This document shows, piece by piece, positions 35,650 through 47,706 of a stretch of DNA of 64,000 bases. The translations under genes and the position numbers were made by a program. Each line of letters opens with the position of its first letter. The stretch's first letter is position 1. The notes beneath the pieces are model-generated. The model saw nothing but the letters and a program-made list of their open reading frames with translations. It searched no databases and was not told where the DNA came from. Source of the DNA: Carposina sasakii (Eukaryota > Arthropoda > Insecta > Lepidoptera > Carposinidae); the NCBI GenBank assembly GCA_014607495.2, contig CP053156.1, positions 930,001-994,000 on the forward strand, read 5' to 3'.

Positions 35650-38470
35650 GGTTTAAGAAGGGCCTGTAGGTTTATCAGATGTTGGAGTTGGGTAACACAA
35701 CATTCTAGGATATCTGTTCGGAAATAGGGGATTGGTCTAGGAAACAATTTCATTTACTAAATATGAACTTATATTTACCATCAGTTAAAAATTAGTTATT
35801 TAAGTATGTATTAAAATTGTTAATAAAGGCCTGCGGAAAAGTGAGTGATCATTAGGTAAAAGGTACAAGTCAACATGTAACTCACGTACGAGTTACTTTA
35901 TTAGTTCAGCAAACATACCAAGTAACTGTTATGTACCCTTGGAAAGAGAGATATTGATATTGAGAGGTATGAATGCCATCTTTACAAATATCAAATCCAA
36001 TTTTATTGCCTGACAAAATTAAATTTTATCCCTGATGTGTGAGAATATGAGAATATATAGAAGAATACGAGAATACATTGTATCTAATTTTACAAATATT
36101 CGGTGTAAAATACATTACTTGTATTTAAAGATTAATAGTAATGTACCCACCTACATTATATCGTATGAGTATATACATAGCAGTAACCTTTCATGTTTTT
36201 TTCCAAAATGCTCATCTTTATCTTTAATCATTCCATTTAAATATTTTCAAAGTTTTATAATTTTAGAAGAGATTTACATACACAAATTTGCGGCAGGATA
36301 TCTCAAAAGACTCAATTTCCTTTCGTCAGGCCTATGTCGGGGCAGCTTACCAGATATTTCGAGCACGGACAGGGGCGGAGGTGCAAAATTCATCAAATTT
36401 CCAGAAATTTATCTCTACTGCTATGTAACTCTGGCTTAGTTTTAAGGTAGAAAGTCTACACCGTACCTATTAATATACTACTAAAATTACTTAAAAGAGG
36501 CATCTATTATGTATTAGCTAGCTTTTATTACACCTTAGATTTTATGTTTCGTTTAGTTTTATGTTTGCTACTGGTGTAAAGTCTAAAGGCAGATGTGCTT
36601 GTATATTTAAGAAAACATATTTAAAAAAAACATACAGACGACTTGATAACCTCTCTTTTTTGAAGTCGGTTAAAAATGCGTAGTCGCAACCCTTGCCAAG
36701 GTTTTGTATTCATTATGATCATGTATGTACATATTAACGTTTCTTGTACAAGACTCATGAGATAAAGTCACTGGTGACCATTAAAGTGGTCCGCACAGAA
36801 GCGACACCATAATACCATAGAAAATATGAGGACATTTATCAAACCGCACCAACATTAATGTGACCGCATTCGTGTGGCTGTAAAGATTTGGAGCTGGCAG
36901 GTAATGGGAATTTCGTTTACGGTCGACCACCGCACCGCGTGGAACACCATCATAAGTATTGAAACATTGCATGGACGTTGGTAATGGAAAATGGTCATAT
37001 TGGACGAATGGTTAGACAAATTTCGAATTTAGTTAAAACTGCAAGTGGATTAAGGATTATGGTATTGTTGAAAGATATTTTAGTTATAAAAAAACTTATA
37101 TTGGCATCGCTGCCCCTTACAATACCTATAGAGGGTTTTATTATTACAGAGTGAGAGTTGTTGATATCAGTGGAAAAGGATCGTAAAGTTTTAGAAATCA
37201 GAATACAGCACGAAGAAATATTAGGCTAAGGCCGCTTTGTAACTTGGTCATCCGTTTGATGAAACAACAGCAGATTATAACGTCAGAGCAGCGGATAACG
37301 CTTTGTCAACTGAGATTAGCCTCACCACAATGAGGATTTTTACCTTTGTCCTGTAGTACTACGTAAGTTAAACTAATTTTATAATTCTCCCTTTCAATTT
37401 GAAATTAAAATGTTTATAAATAGCAGAAAAACTTTTTTCAAGAAAATTTGTCAGTCTTATTTTCTACTTCCAAAAATGTCCAACGTCAACACAAGTCCAT
37501 CCATTTGGTCAAATTTGATTTGATTTGATTCTATTCACCACGATCGCTGGACACAATGTGTGAACGCAGCGCTAAACCTACATAATTGTCCTAAACAAAT
37601 AACTAAGGGAGTGACAAAGGTTTAACGCGAGCTAAATTGGCCGGGGATAATATCGTTAAAACTCCGAAGGGAAACTCAACATTATTAAGCATTCTTTGAA
37701 GAGAATTAGACTTGGTAACAGGTTTACAGGTACTAAATTGTTTACAGGGAAGTAGTTATTACATAAATATGGAGTTTTTAGGGAATTATCAACGATAATC
37801 TACTTGATATGAATAATTTTCAAAGCATGTGCAACATTTGCTTGAGATTGAGATGCTGAACAGTAACTGGCAGACCAAACTTCGAATACAACGTCATGTA
37901 TCATAATATCAAATCGGCTTTTCGTATAGTCCTCGAATTGCAGTCATATTATACAGCGTGAAGTCTAGGTACACTCGGTTATAAAAGTAATTATAATATT
38001 TCTTAAGCAAACCATTATTAGATTAAAATCATAACTTAATTTTATTATAATCAGTATGAAAAAAAAAGCTTAAATAAAGTAAATAAAAAAATCTAAATGA
38101 AACATACCAATTTTTTTTTTTATTGAAGATACCTATCTCTTAAGTCCGGTTGGAGCGAAATGTTTGAAAACTAGTTGCAGTGTTAGACTAAACAACGGTG
38201 AGATCAATAAACACGAATGAGTTTAATGGATTGATTGCCTGCCATTACTATAGTAATGGTGGAAAAATAGATTTTACAGCGACCACATTGGAAGTATTTT
38301 ATTTTTTATTATCTTGGATTATCTGTTTAAGTCTGATTTCTCTACTGTAATATGCATGTATCAAACGTACCTACTTATAAAATAACTTTTTCTGTTTATG
38401 AAAACCGTATTAAAATTAGGTGATTTAAAATGTGGATAGGTGACGATTTGAGAAATACATTGAAATCATG
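35650..38470. other. gene-free stretch
   Basis: Nothing is supported apart from the AACCGACTTC-type repeat end near 36630-36675 and a GACCATTAAAGTGGTC hairpin at about 36777. The minus-strand frame at 36781-36972 and the plus-strand frame at 36035-36439 have no recognisable domains. Confidence 0.45.
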
Positions 38471-38474
38471 AAAA

Positions 38475-38720
38475 TGACGGCCGATTGGTGTAGTTGGTAG
38501 TGGCCCTGACTGCGACGTGATAGGTCCTGGGTTAGAATCCCGGTAGGTGCAAACATTGATATGATGAATATCGATGTTTGTTTCCGAGTCATGGATGTGT
38601 CTATACATATCTATGTATTGATATACCGTTGCTAAGTACACGAGCCACGACACAAGAACTTAGGGATCTTAATGTGGGACTAGGTCAATGTGTTGTGAAG
38701 TGTGTGAATATTTATTTATT
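38475..38720 (+). mobile_element. tRNA-derived SINE, full copy
   Basis: The A box TGGTGTAGTTGG (38486-38497) and B box GGTTAGAATCC (38530-38540, one mismatch to the consensus GGTTCGAATCC) lie in a tRNA-like head. A body with GATATGATGAATATCGATGT and ATGTGGGACTAGGTCAATGT follows, then a TATTTATTTATTA tail. Copies at 13286-13505 (minus) and 26268-26419 confirm the family. The open frame on the minus strand is a shadow. Confidence 0.9.
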
Positions 38721-38734
38721 ATTTACATTTTAAA

Positions 38735-38797
38735 AAATCAGCTGATCCATACAATCTTGAATAATCACTTAAATGTATGGAACAGCTGATTTTTTTT
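38735..38797. repeat. small palindrome at the SINE tail
   Basis: AAAAAATCAGCTGATCCATAC and its inverted form ending CAGCTGATTTTTT are separated by about 22 bp. Another short inverted-repeat element sits at the tail of the related SINE at 26424, so SINE tails may be preferred landing sites. Confidence 0.6.
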
Positions 38798-39127
38798 CAC
38801 TATTTCAGAGTTTGTCCCACAATAATCCCATAATCCCAATAAAAAGTTGTTTGTTTTTACCTACCTAGTTTCGTGTCAAAAGATAATCAGTACTTTTTGG
38901 TAGACCTTATTATATGTACCTATGTATGATCTTTTTAGTGTATTTTATTTTATTGCTCATACGTCACAAATGTGCTATCTAAATGATAAAAAAGACGTTG
39001 TAATTGTAACACACGTCTGTAAAAAAGATCAGTAAAATATTTCCAAACAATGAATAGCGTTTACCTACCGCCCTTCAGTTTCCATCACTGAGCAGTTATT
39101 GAGATTCATATCACGTTTATATAACAA

Positions 39128-39336
39128 CTAGTGGACGCCCGCGACTTCGTCCGCGTGGACTGCAGAAAAAAACAAACTTTTATCTTTATAAAAAGTATAT
39201 AAAATAGGTATAGCCTACATAAAAAGTAGCCTGTCAATTTTTATTAAAATCGCTCCAGCTGTTTTTACGTGCAAGTAACAAACATCTATCCATTCATCCA
39301 TACTCACAAACTTTCGCGTTTATAATATTAGTAGGA
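39128..39336 (-). mobile_element. short non-autonomous Helitron-like element
   Basis: Plus strand starts CTAGTGGACGCCCGCGACTT and ends TATAATATTAGTAGGA, matching 12946-13180 with an internal deletion. The minus-strand 3' hairpin region with CGCGGGCGTCCACTAG is well kept. Confidence 0.7.
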
Positions 39337-39409
39337 TTCAGTAGGTCTAAGAATCGGCTGCTATCTGTTTTTCATAACCCTTCCACGAAATAAGCGATAT
39401 CCACGCGAG

Positions 39410-39915
39410 CGGAGCCGCGGGCAACAGCTATTAAATATTGATATACAGGTTATAATGAGTCAATAGTATAAATTAGAAAGTGCTTATCATGCTGAGCAAC
39501 TTTTCCTAAGACGGTATTATCATATCTCTCAAAGTTTAGCTGGGCTGCATAAGGGTTCTGCATCAGGCAGTCTAGACCTTCAATTTTTTTCTTTCATATC
39601 ATTTCTACGTCATTTTATTCTTTCATACATATTTTTTGGATAACTTGAACCGTTTACGCAGCGCACGCAACGGAAGTCTCCAAAGTTGAATAATTTTCCC
39701 CGTTTTTTCCACATTTTCCTCTTATTCTTCGTCCCTATTGGTCGCACTGTGATGATATATAGCCTAAAGCCTTCCTCGATAAATGGACTATCCAACACAA
39801 AAAGAATTTTTTAATTCGACCCAGTAGTTCCGGAGATTAGCGCGTTCAATCAAACAAACAAACAAACAAACAAACAAACAAACAAACTCTTCAGCTTTAT
39901 AATATTAGTATAGAC
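39410..39915. repeat. degraded Helitron-like sequence with (CAAA)n microsatellite
   Basis: ACGCGAGCGGAGCCGCGGGC at 39403 and CAGCTTTATAATATTAGTAT at 39891 are typical repeat ends in this group. Between them is an (ACAA)n tract at 39848-39888 with about nine units. Confidence 0.5.
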
Positions 39916-39919
39916 TAGT

Positions 39920-42900
39920 TAACATTGTCTGCATGCATATAGCAAACATTTTCGCTACATACATTTTTCCTGATAAAAAAGCAATAGGCTATGGAAGAGC
40001 TATGAAAAGTAATATGTAGAACTTGACCTAGTACTCACTAATTTCAAGATAAAATTGCAATAATCAATTTAGCGGTCATCGATCAAACACGTCCTTACTC
40101 TACGAATATTAGACATCACATTTAAGTTTTTACTACAGCGAATATAGAGAAGTAAATGTATAAAGTTTGGAATAGGCTATTTGACAATGTGAAAAATAAA
40201 TCGTCAATTACTGTAATCAGTATGTATTATGAGTTTAAAAATGGTTATTTACTAACTGAAGTTGAAAATAATAATTGATTTACATATGTACTTAAAAATC
40301 CGTAAATAAAAATGCATATTTTTAAACTTTTGTCACGAGACACAAAACGCTCATGATTGGCCGGGTTTATTATGACGTCACCTGCTTGTAAACATTGTTT
40401 TTTGTTTACACTAAAATGTACGTGGATGACATGTGTCAAAGTGACAGATACAGGCAAGTGATGTCACCGACGCCATATTTTCGAAGAAGCGTTTTGGCGC
40501 GATATTTAAATATTAAACTTTTAATTTGATATTATTCAGTAAATATGTACCAGAATTGAAAAATACAACTTTTACTGAGTTTTTAAACCTCCAGAGAATA
40601 ATATAAAATATAGGTAGATTTTGAAAATCAGTCAAATAGCCTATTTGCAAATGAATTATTGTTAACCGATTCCATAGTGACTGGCCGACCACTCAATGAA
40701 TAATTTATAGTAAACAAAGAAATCACTGGATATCTGTCGCTGACTGTAGCTCTGGAGAAATTCCCCGACATAAATCATAACTGTTGAAAATGTCGAAACA
40801 AAAGGTGTTTGTTTTTCACAAATTTCCTCTTCAGCGCCAACTTTCAAACAATTTTGAAGCCTGCCTCTCAGAATATTATTTCATGATGAACATGGTCATA
40901 CTATCTACTTCCGCTATACCTAGGTCATGGAATCATAATCAATAGAATAGACATCATGGAAGTTTGAGAAAATGGAAATATATTTTCCAACTGGTTTGCT
41001 GGAAGAAATCTCTGTGAGAGACAAACACACCGTTGTACACGTTATCTTTTTTATAACCTTTATTTGAGAAAATTTTGTGTACGTACCTACAATAAAGGAT
41101 TAACGGATTAACGATATTTATTTCTCTTTTCCGACTAGTGTATTTACAAAAATCTCTTTTACAGATGACCATTTTTTTGTACATTTATATTTTCTGTGAA
41201 CACCTTTTTATGGTGTACCTACCTACGAGTACAATACAGAATAAGACCAAGAATAATTTTACCATGGTTATGTCTATGTATGTATAAGTTACTCTTTTAC
41301 ACAAAAACTATAGCTAGATACATATAAGATTGTTAGTTTAAAGTATAAAGCAGGGCAAAAAAAAATTTTTACTAACTTTAAATTTCAAAAAAATTCTAAG
41401 GAAATTTTGCTTTTACTGTATGAGATGAGATATCTGTATGTATTTTGTTATCTGTCGGTTCACTTATGTCATCAAGATCTTTAGTTTAGTTATGTCACCA
41501 ACTAATAGTTCTATTCAGAATATGAGTCTGACTGTAATGCTTTGCTAGACACATGTATCATTAGGGGTTTTCCATGTTCGAATTTGTAATGAGTTGCGAA
41601 ATTAGAGCTTTTTAGTTTCGGGACAGTTTGGAAATATGGAAATGATGTACTGGAGTTGCAGGTCTGTAGTTTCTCCTCTGACAAAAAAAAAACAAATATC
41701 CAAATCAGTAGTACTGGTGATCCTGTTGTATTTAAGTAAAGTTTTCAGGATTAATACAAGTTACTCCATGCATGTTTTATCGCTTCATTATTAAATAATC
41801 AAAATATCAGTTTGGTATATAGTAATAATGTACGAGCACTTTAGGAGTTTGGTGTTACATTATAATATAGCTATAATTACTTGCACACAAAAGTTATACC
41901 TAAAGAAAATGTTGATTATTCACAATGTTGATTAGTTGCCGTCCACTGATGATGAGATTATTTAATCTAAGATATTATTTTTGTTTTCACCAAAATGTAG
42001 AATAGCGGAATAAAAAAGAATATTCTACTTGTACTTAAACATGATGTCATGTCTTGTCATCAGGCAATTTTAATCATACTTTGTTTTCTTTTTGAATAAT
42101 TCCGTCGAAATTATTACTGGAAAACTACGATTGGATCCCAGATAGAGATATTATTACATAGGCCGAGATTAACCTCAATCTTTTGAGCTAAGGCTTGATG
42201 TAAAATGATGAGGGGCCGTAGTTCAAGCACACAGCTCTAGAGGGTAATCGAGCGTGTAGACCTCATGTGTACGTACATATAAAACCTACGTGAACATGTT
42301 CTTGTACGTCTACACTAATCTAGAATATCCTAAAACCATGTACATATGTGCTAATTTCAAATAATGTGGTCGATTCACACTTAAACGTAAACTTTAAAAT
42401 AGCCTAGTCTGCGTCTTTCTCCATTTTACATATAAATGGCTGAGATAGAAAGAGACATTTTAAGTGTAGCAATTTACATTTCTTTATGTGATTGTTAATT
42501 ATATATCTATAAATAAACATATGTTTATATCTATAATATACCTATATATCTATAAATAAAAAATGTTTGATGTCACCAATAAACGCATTTTAGACAGGTA
42601 CTTAATATACAGACGTATTTGTAAATGTACTCCAAAAATCTCTATTATTTCTTGATTTGTTCTTTCAGAAAATCGGCTTAAGTTAAGCGAAAAGCAAATC
42701 ATCAAGTTAGACACGATTCGAATTACAAATAAATCCCGTTTCTGATAAAAGTTATTTACCTTACTTTATTTTTGCAGAAAGTAGTATATCTCTGCTCTAA
42801 AATATTAGAATATGATGATGATGATCTCCGACCGTATTTCGTGTGTACGCAAACACAGATGCACTCTCTATTCCGTTACTCTCATAGTCTCATTAGAATA

Positions 42901-45900
42901 TACCGTAGGTAGGTATAGGTGGGTACTAACATGAAAATAATATATAGATAATAATACTTAATGACTGTGAAAAAATGTTTGCAAAATTAGGAGGAACAAA
43001 GAAAAATACAAAGAATAGATAATAGAAATTCAGTATGAACTTTACATTTCAATATGCGTAGGTTAATATCAGTCAATTGTTAGGACTGAGGTGTTAGGAC
43101 TCTAAGCCCGTAGTTACTAAAATATTTTATCAACTATTAAATACTTTGACGTACTATATCCTTGTGTGAGAAGTAATCATTATTGACCAACTAATAAAGT
43201 GTTTGCAAACATTAAACTGTGAATTAAAAGCTTTATCAACATCACGGCAAGTAGATTAATTTAATACTAGTAATAAACACTGGGATATTGAATAAAGTTT
43301 TTTCAACTTTCAACGACTAGCCTAGTGTCTTAATCCAAAACTTGCAGCTCGAGCAATTTGAATCTCGATCCAATCCAAGACTCTGATTGCCTGGACTTAT
43401 TCCAAGACTCGCCAGTCGTGTTTTAATTAAAAAAAAGTATTTATTACTTAGCTATTTGTTTCCTTGTAATTTATTGACTTCATAAGCATTTGAACCATCT
43501 AAAAAAATATTTAAGTCTAGTCCAAGGACATTTGGGTGAATAGATTACATAATAGTTGCATAATAACATGCACGTATTCGTTAACTAACGGTGCATCCAC
43601 ACCATAGTTACTTTTAGTTGAGTAACACTCTACAACACAGTAACATGAAGTAATATTTGTGGTTACTTGTTACTGTCAACATATAGTCAACGGATATTCA
43701 CTATAAATAACTTTTTCTTATGAATATTGCTAAGTAACATTTAGAAAAGTTTATCAACTAAAGGTAATTTCGATGTAGATGCATGGTAAAGAGTTTCTGA
43801 TCTCATTCCATCGCATTAGAAATTGTATTGTAAAGCAAGTCAAATATTAAAATATAGGAACAAAATATTCAGGTAACCAGTAGGTAACAAATTGGATTTC
43901 AGTAAGTTTAGTCTTAATAATAACCTAAATAAAGATAAGGTACTTACATCTTCAACTTCGCCTACAACGATAAATGAATGAAAGAAGACACGATTACTGT
44001 ACTTTTGGACAGCTACGTGTTTCGAATAAAAGGAAAATTAATGTTTAATTAGCTAGATTCATTTAATAAAATATGTCCCTGCACGTCCATCATTCTTAAT
44101 AACAAGAGATAGGTATATTTGTAACAATCAGCGCGACTCGAGTAATTTTAATTTTAGCGAGTGCTGTTTATTTTTCAGGTATAAGTAAGCAACAGATTAT
44201 TTTGGTGTTTGTGAGTGATTTGGGGAGGGTTCTGTACCAATTTGTTTTCTTATTTGTAGAAAAATATACTTTCAGGCTTCTATATTCAATTAGTCAGCAA
44301 AGCGTGCTGTCGAATCAGGTTTTGTGTCAGCAGTCATAGAACATGAGAATGTTACCAAAAGGCCAAAATGCAAAATGTGAAAAACCGATGGTAAATTCAA
44401 AAATTGTAGATCTTCCTACAAATTGTCACTTTTCATCTCGTAGTTCATTATTACGTCTCAACTTTATGATAACTAATATTAAGGAAGTTTCTTCACTATT
44501 TTTATTTGCTCTTCGTCTGCAATAACAATTAAGGGGACAATCTCTGTTGTTGTATACCTGTGCCAATGTGTTACGTGACAGCCATCATGGATGAGCTCTC
44601 GGAATTACATCATTATATTTTTTTTATTGAAGCACTCAAACCGTTTATGATTATATTGTGTAATTACTAGTTACTCAAGCTCGCCAAAAGATAAAATATT
44701 AGTTATCCTGAATGTTATGTAATTTATAATAATTCAAACTGCATAAGAATGGAACGAGGGATTATGTCCATCTCTCCGGGAAAGAGGCGTGATTTTATTT
44801 ATAAAAAACGAATGTAATATTCTAATAAACATTCAACTAGCTAATTTAATAATCTAATGCACGAACCTTATGTATAATTGATAAATTATATATTTTATTT
44901 TCTCTGGCGTAAAGTTTGAGTGTGAAAAAATTGTGATGATAGATTTCCTAAGTTGACATTGAAATAATACGTTGATTTGAATAAAATTAAATAGTTACCA
45001 ACAGCAATCATTTTCCTCAGTTTTGCCGAGATTAACTCATCCTCGTCTCTAGTCAGTCCATAAATTTTCTGAGTGCATATCCCAGCCGACGAGATTCACC
45101 ACAAGGCCATGAGGGTGAGGGGAGGCTTAGGTATATTAAAACCACGACATTGTACACCCTCTTACGCCTCAAAGGGCTGATGTCAATCAAATTTTGTGCT
45201 AATAAAGATTTTGTAATATAGGTCAATTAATATAATTATAAAACCGCTATACATATGAAGCTGAACTCGGTCATATACATATGTTCTTTAGGGACTGCGA
45301 GGAAGCACTAAGAACAGATTTCCCGAAATTCACATGAGAAGGGGAAGAACGGGATTTTTAAAAAAAAAATTTACGAAGACCGCTGTACCTACATATGAAG
45401 TTGTAGCTATGTACTGATATGTACCGAAGCGAAGCGAGGGCGGGCCTCTAGTATATTATAATATCAATGTGTAGGTATTAGATGTTATGAAGATCTTAAT
45501 AAACCTATACATACCATCTTAATGAATGCCAAAGTATAAATAAATTCAATTCTATTTGTTGTCGTATGTTTTTGTATGAAATGTCCTAAGTCTAAGAATT
45601 AAAGAAAGAGAAGTCCGTGGGAAGACTTTACCCAGGTTTGAAAATTTACGTATTTACGTACTCGTACCTCTGAGTTTAATGTATAGAACTGTCACCGCTT
45701 GACGTCTATGCTTACGTCTACGCATACGCATCCAGTCTGCCCGTGCCTATACAGTGCCATACATCACAACTCAGAGGTACGTGTACGTCTACGCTTACGT
45801 GTACGCATACGCATCCGGTGTGCTCGAGGCTTTATTGTTGGTACATTCCAAAACAATGAACCAAGTGTCAACCACTTGTTTCGGAACTCTGCGCCAATGT

Positions 45901-46728
45901 AAATGTACCTAAATTGGGTCGTAAAAGGAGCAGCTGGCAACTTTGCTGCTTCGTGTTTTTGTTGCCAACTTCGGCACATGCTCGATGTACGTCTGTTTTA
46001 CAATCAAGAGATAATTAGTTGTGTAAATCTCCACAAATTGTCGGTAGAAGTCGTATGTGAATGGATACCATGTTTAGGTTGGGCTTATGCTGAGACGCAT
46101 GTAACGCAGCTCCACACAGCGCAGATTTTAAAAAGCATGGATCGCCATTGTGCTACCATAGCTACCTACTCGTATATTGCGGCGTAGATAGATGCGATGA
46201 TGATATATTTTTTGCGTAATTATACTTGCCTCGACTACCCCTACTATGCAAATATTTCCCATACCATATATCTGCCTATAAAATAGTATAGACGAAGTTC
46301 ATAACACACTTGATTGGTTGTTATATATTTTTTAGTCACACTGATTGTTTTATGCGCGCACCTACAAAATTACAGTGACATTCATTCGAAAACTTGAGAA
46401 ATGACAAAGATTAGCAAAGAACTTGTTTCTAAGCCCTTTCGTGCACGGAAAATGTACGCGCGAAAACTCGTTTTTGGCGGTAATCCTTCATCGGAGCCCT
46501 AGTCAATAACAACGGTAACAAAGTTAGTGGCCGACAGTTGACTAAACAGTAATTCGTCATGCTGTCAATATAGCTTATTTTCTCGTTCTGGTCATGTATT
46601 CTGGATTTGTTTATGAGGTAAATAACAAGCAGTCACTACCCGTGTAAGGGGTTACTCCACAAGAGCCCCGATTTCCATTTTTCGCACTTATATCGAGTAC
46701 CTAGGTATAAGACAATGTTATTTAAAAG
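39920..46728. other. gene-free AT-rich stretch, few repeats
   Basis: This 6.8 kb is the longest stretch without a clear gene or element. It contains the short dispersed repeat at 42825-42905, a Helitron-type 3' end with CGAGGGCGGGCCTCTAG at about 45437-45454, and an internally repeated TACGCATACGCATCC segment at 45700-45815 flanked by the inverted GTACCTCTGAGTT. No open frame here has a recognisable domain. Confidence 0.5.
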
Positions 46729-46807
46729 TACCAGGGTGTGAGTGACAGCCAGGCAAATACTGAAATGCTGAACAAGTTGAACAACAACAACCATTGACTT
46801 GAGTTAT

Positions 46808-46997
46808 TGAAATATGATGATTTGTCACTTACTTCCTTTAGCTTTTAAGTATGTAAGAGCGCTGCGACTCAGGCACCTTGTGCTGACGTAGCTATTATGT
46901 TTTACTAGTTTTAAGTAAATGTATGATCAGACAATAAACGGAGTTCGAACTAAGAAGATGTGTCTTGCTTAACCACTAAAGAAACAAGAATACCACA
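46808..46997 (+). repeat. 5' LTR (190 bp)
   Basis: Starts TGAAATATGATG and ends AGAATACCACA. It contains AATAAA in GACAATAAACGGAG at about 46930-46943. There is no obvious TATA box, so transcription probably uses an initiator-type promoter. Confidence 0.93.
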
Positions 46998-47012
46998 TGG
47001 CGACCCTGTGCC
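46998..47012 (+). promoter_or_regulatory. tRNA primer-binding site
   Basis: TGGCGACCCTGTGCC follows the LTR directly. TGG complements the CCA end of a tRNA. The TGGCGACC start resembles sites used with tRNA-Arg in mdg1/412-type elements; the tRNA identity is inference. Confidence 0.75.
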
Positions 47013-47082
47013 ATAAAAAGAACCTGAAGAAATAAATTATTGAAGTAAGAAGAAAACCAAGAAAAATAAAACTACATACGAA

Positions 47083-47346
47083 ATGGGCTCATCGTACTCA
47101 AAAGATGAAGTCGTCATAGCGCAAGATGCAAACGGAGTAGCATCTGCCAACTTACAAATGCAACAGAGACTCGTCCATTCCAACTACGTCATCCAAACTC
47201 TCGTAATCGTCGCAGTAACCTTAATCTTCGCTGCGATAGTCTACTACATCATCAAGAAGTACCGGAAAAATACTGTGCGCACATTGAGACGCGAATTAAA
47301 TGCTCTCTCTCTCGACAACTTATCACGCCTACCAAACAACAATTGA
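47083..47346 (+). CDS. small acylated-type transmembrane protein of the LTR retrotransposon
   Basis: An 87-residue frame starting at a genuine ATG, the first long frame of the element and upstream of gag. It begins MGSSYSK. Gly2, Ser6 and Lys7 fit the N-myristoylation consensus. One hydrophobic span (about residues 36-57) is followed at once by the basic KKYRK and a helical tail ending in Asn. It looks like a lipid-anchored, single-pass membrane protein with a short cytosolic basic segment. The standard gypsy layout has no such gene, and its function is unknown; targeting of Gag to membranes is one hypothesis. A 12-codon upstream frame begins at 46997, at the LTR edge. The frame is intact in a very young element, so it is probably under selection. 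Confidence 0.75.
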   Translation: MGSSYSKDEVVIAQDANGVASANLQMQQRLVHSNYVIQTLVIVAVTLIFAAIVYYIIKKYRKNTVRTLRRELNALSLDNLSRLPNNN

Positions 47347-47370
47347 GAAGATTCAAAAGAGAAGAAAGAA

Positions 47371-47507
47371 ACGAGCGGTGTCCAGGGTTTTCCCGGCCCA
47401 CAGAGTCCAGGGGATAAACCCGGCCAATGTACGAGCGGTGTCCAGGGTTTTCCCGGCCCACTGAGTCCAGGGGATAAACCCGGCCAATGAACGAGCGGTG
47501 TCCAGAA
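47371..47507 (+). repeat. 60-bp tandem repeat, 2.3 units, in the gag leader
   Basis: Units start ACGAGCGGTGTCCAGGG at 47371, 47431 and 47491 (partial). Each full unit holds GGGTTT and AAACCC (47385-47390 with 47416-47421 in unit 1) and two CCCGGCC blocks, so hairpins can form within and between units. The repeat lies in the 360-nt gap between the small protein and gag. Short upstream ATGs occur in it. Confidence 0.9.
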
Positions 47508-47706
47508 TCCAGGGTCATCGCGGTCTACGTAGTACTAGCAACCTCCAGCACAACTGCGGACCAGTCTGCCAGCCGTGACTCCTAGCAAGTAGGAAACCCG
47601 TCAATATTGGTATTTTTTGACTCCACTTATTTTATGTAAGTTAATTTTATTCATATTTTTCTTATACGTTTTAACTATAATTACTTTATTTTTTTTTACT
47701 GTTGTT

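Noticed and set aside
38396..38653. tRNA gene at the SINE head
   Set aside because: A and B boxes are present but the body and tail are those of the SINE repeated at 13286 and 26268.
39848..39888. CRISPR-like array from the (CAAA)n run
   Set aside because: Simple microsatellite; no spacers.
46997..47035. 12-codon frame at the LTR/primer-site junction as a gene
   Set aside because: Too short; at most an upstream frame affecting translation.
47252..47518. Minus-strand frame with repeated GHRSFIGRVYPLDSVGREN units
   Set aside because: Product of the 60-bp tandem repeat (20 codons per unit) read in antisense; no other support for a protein.
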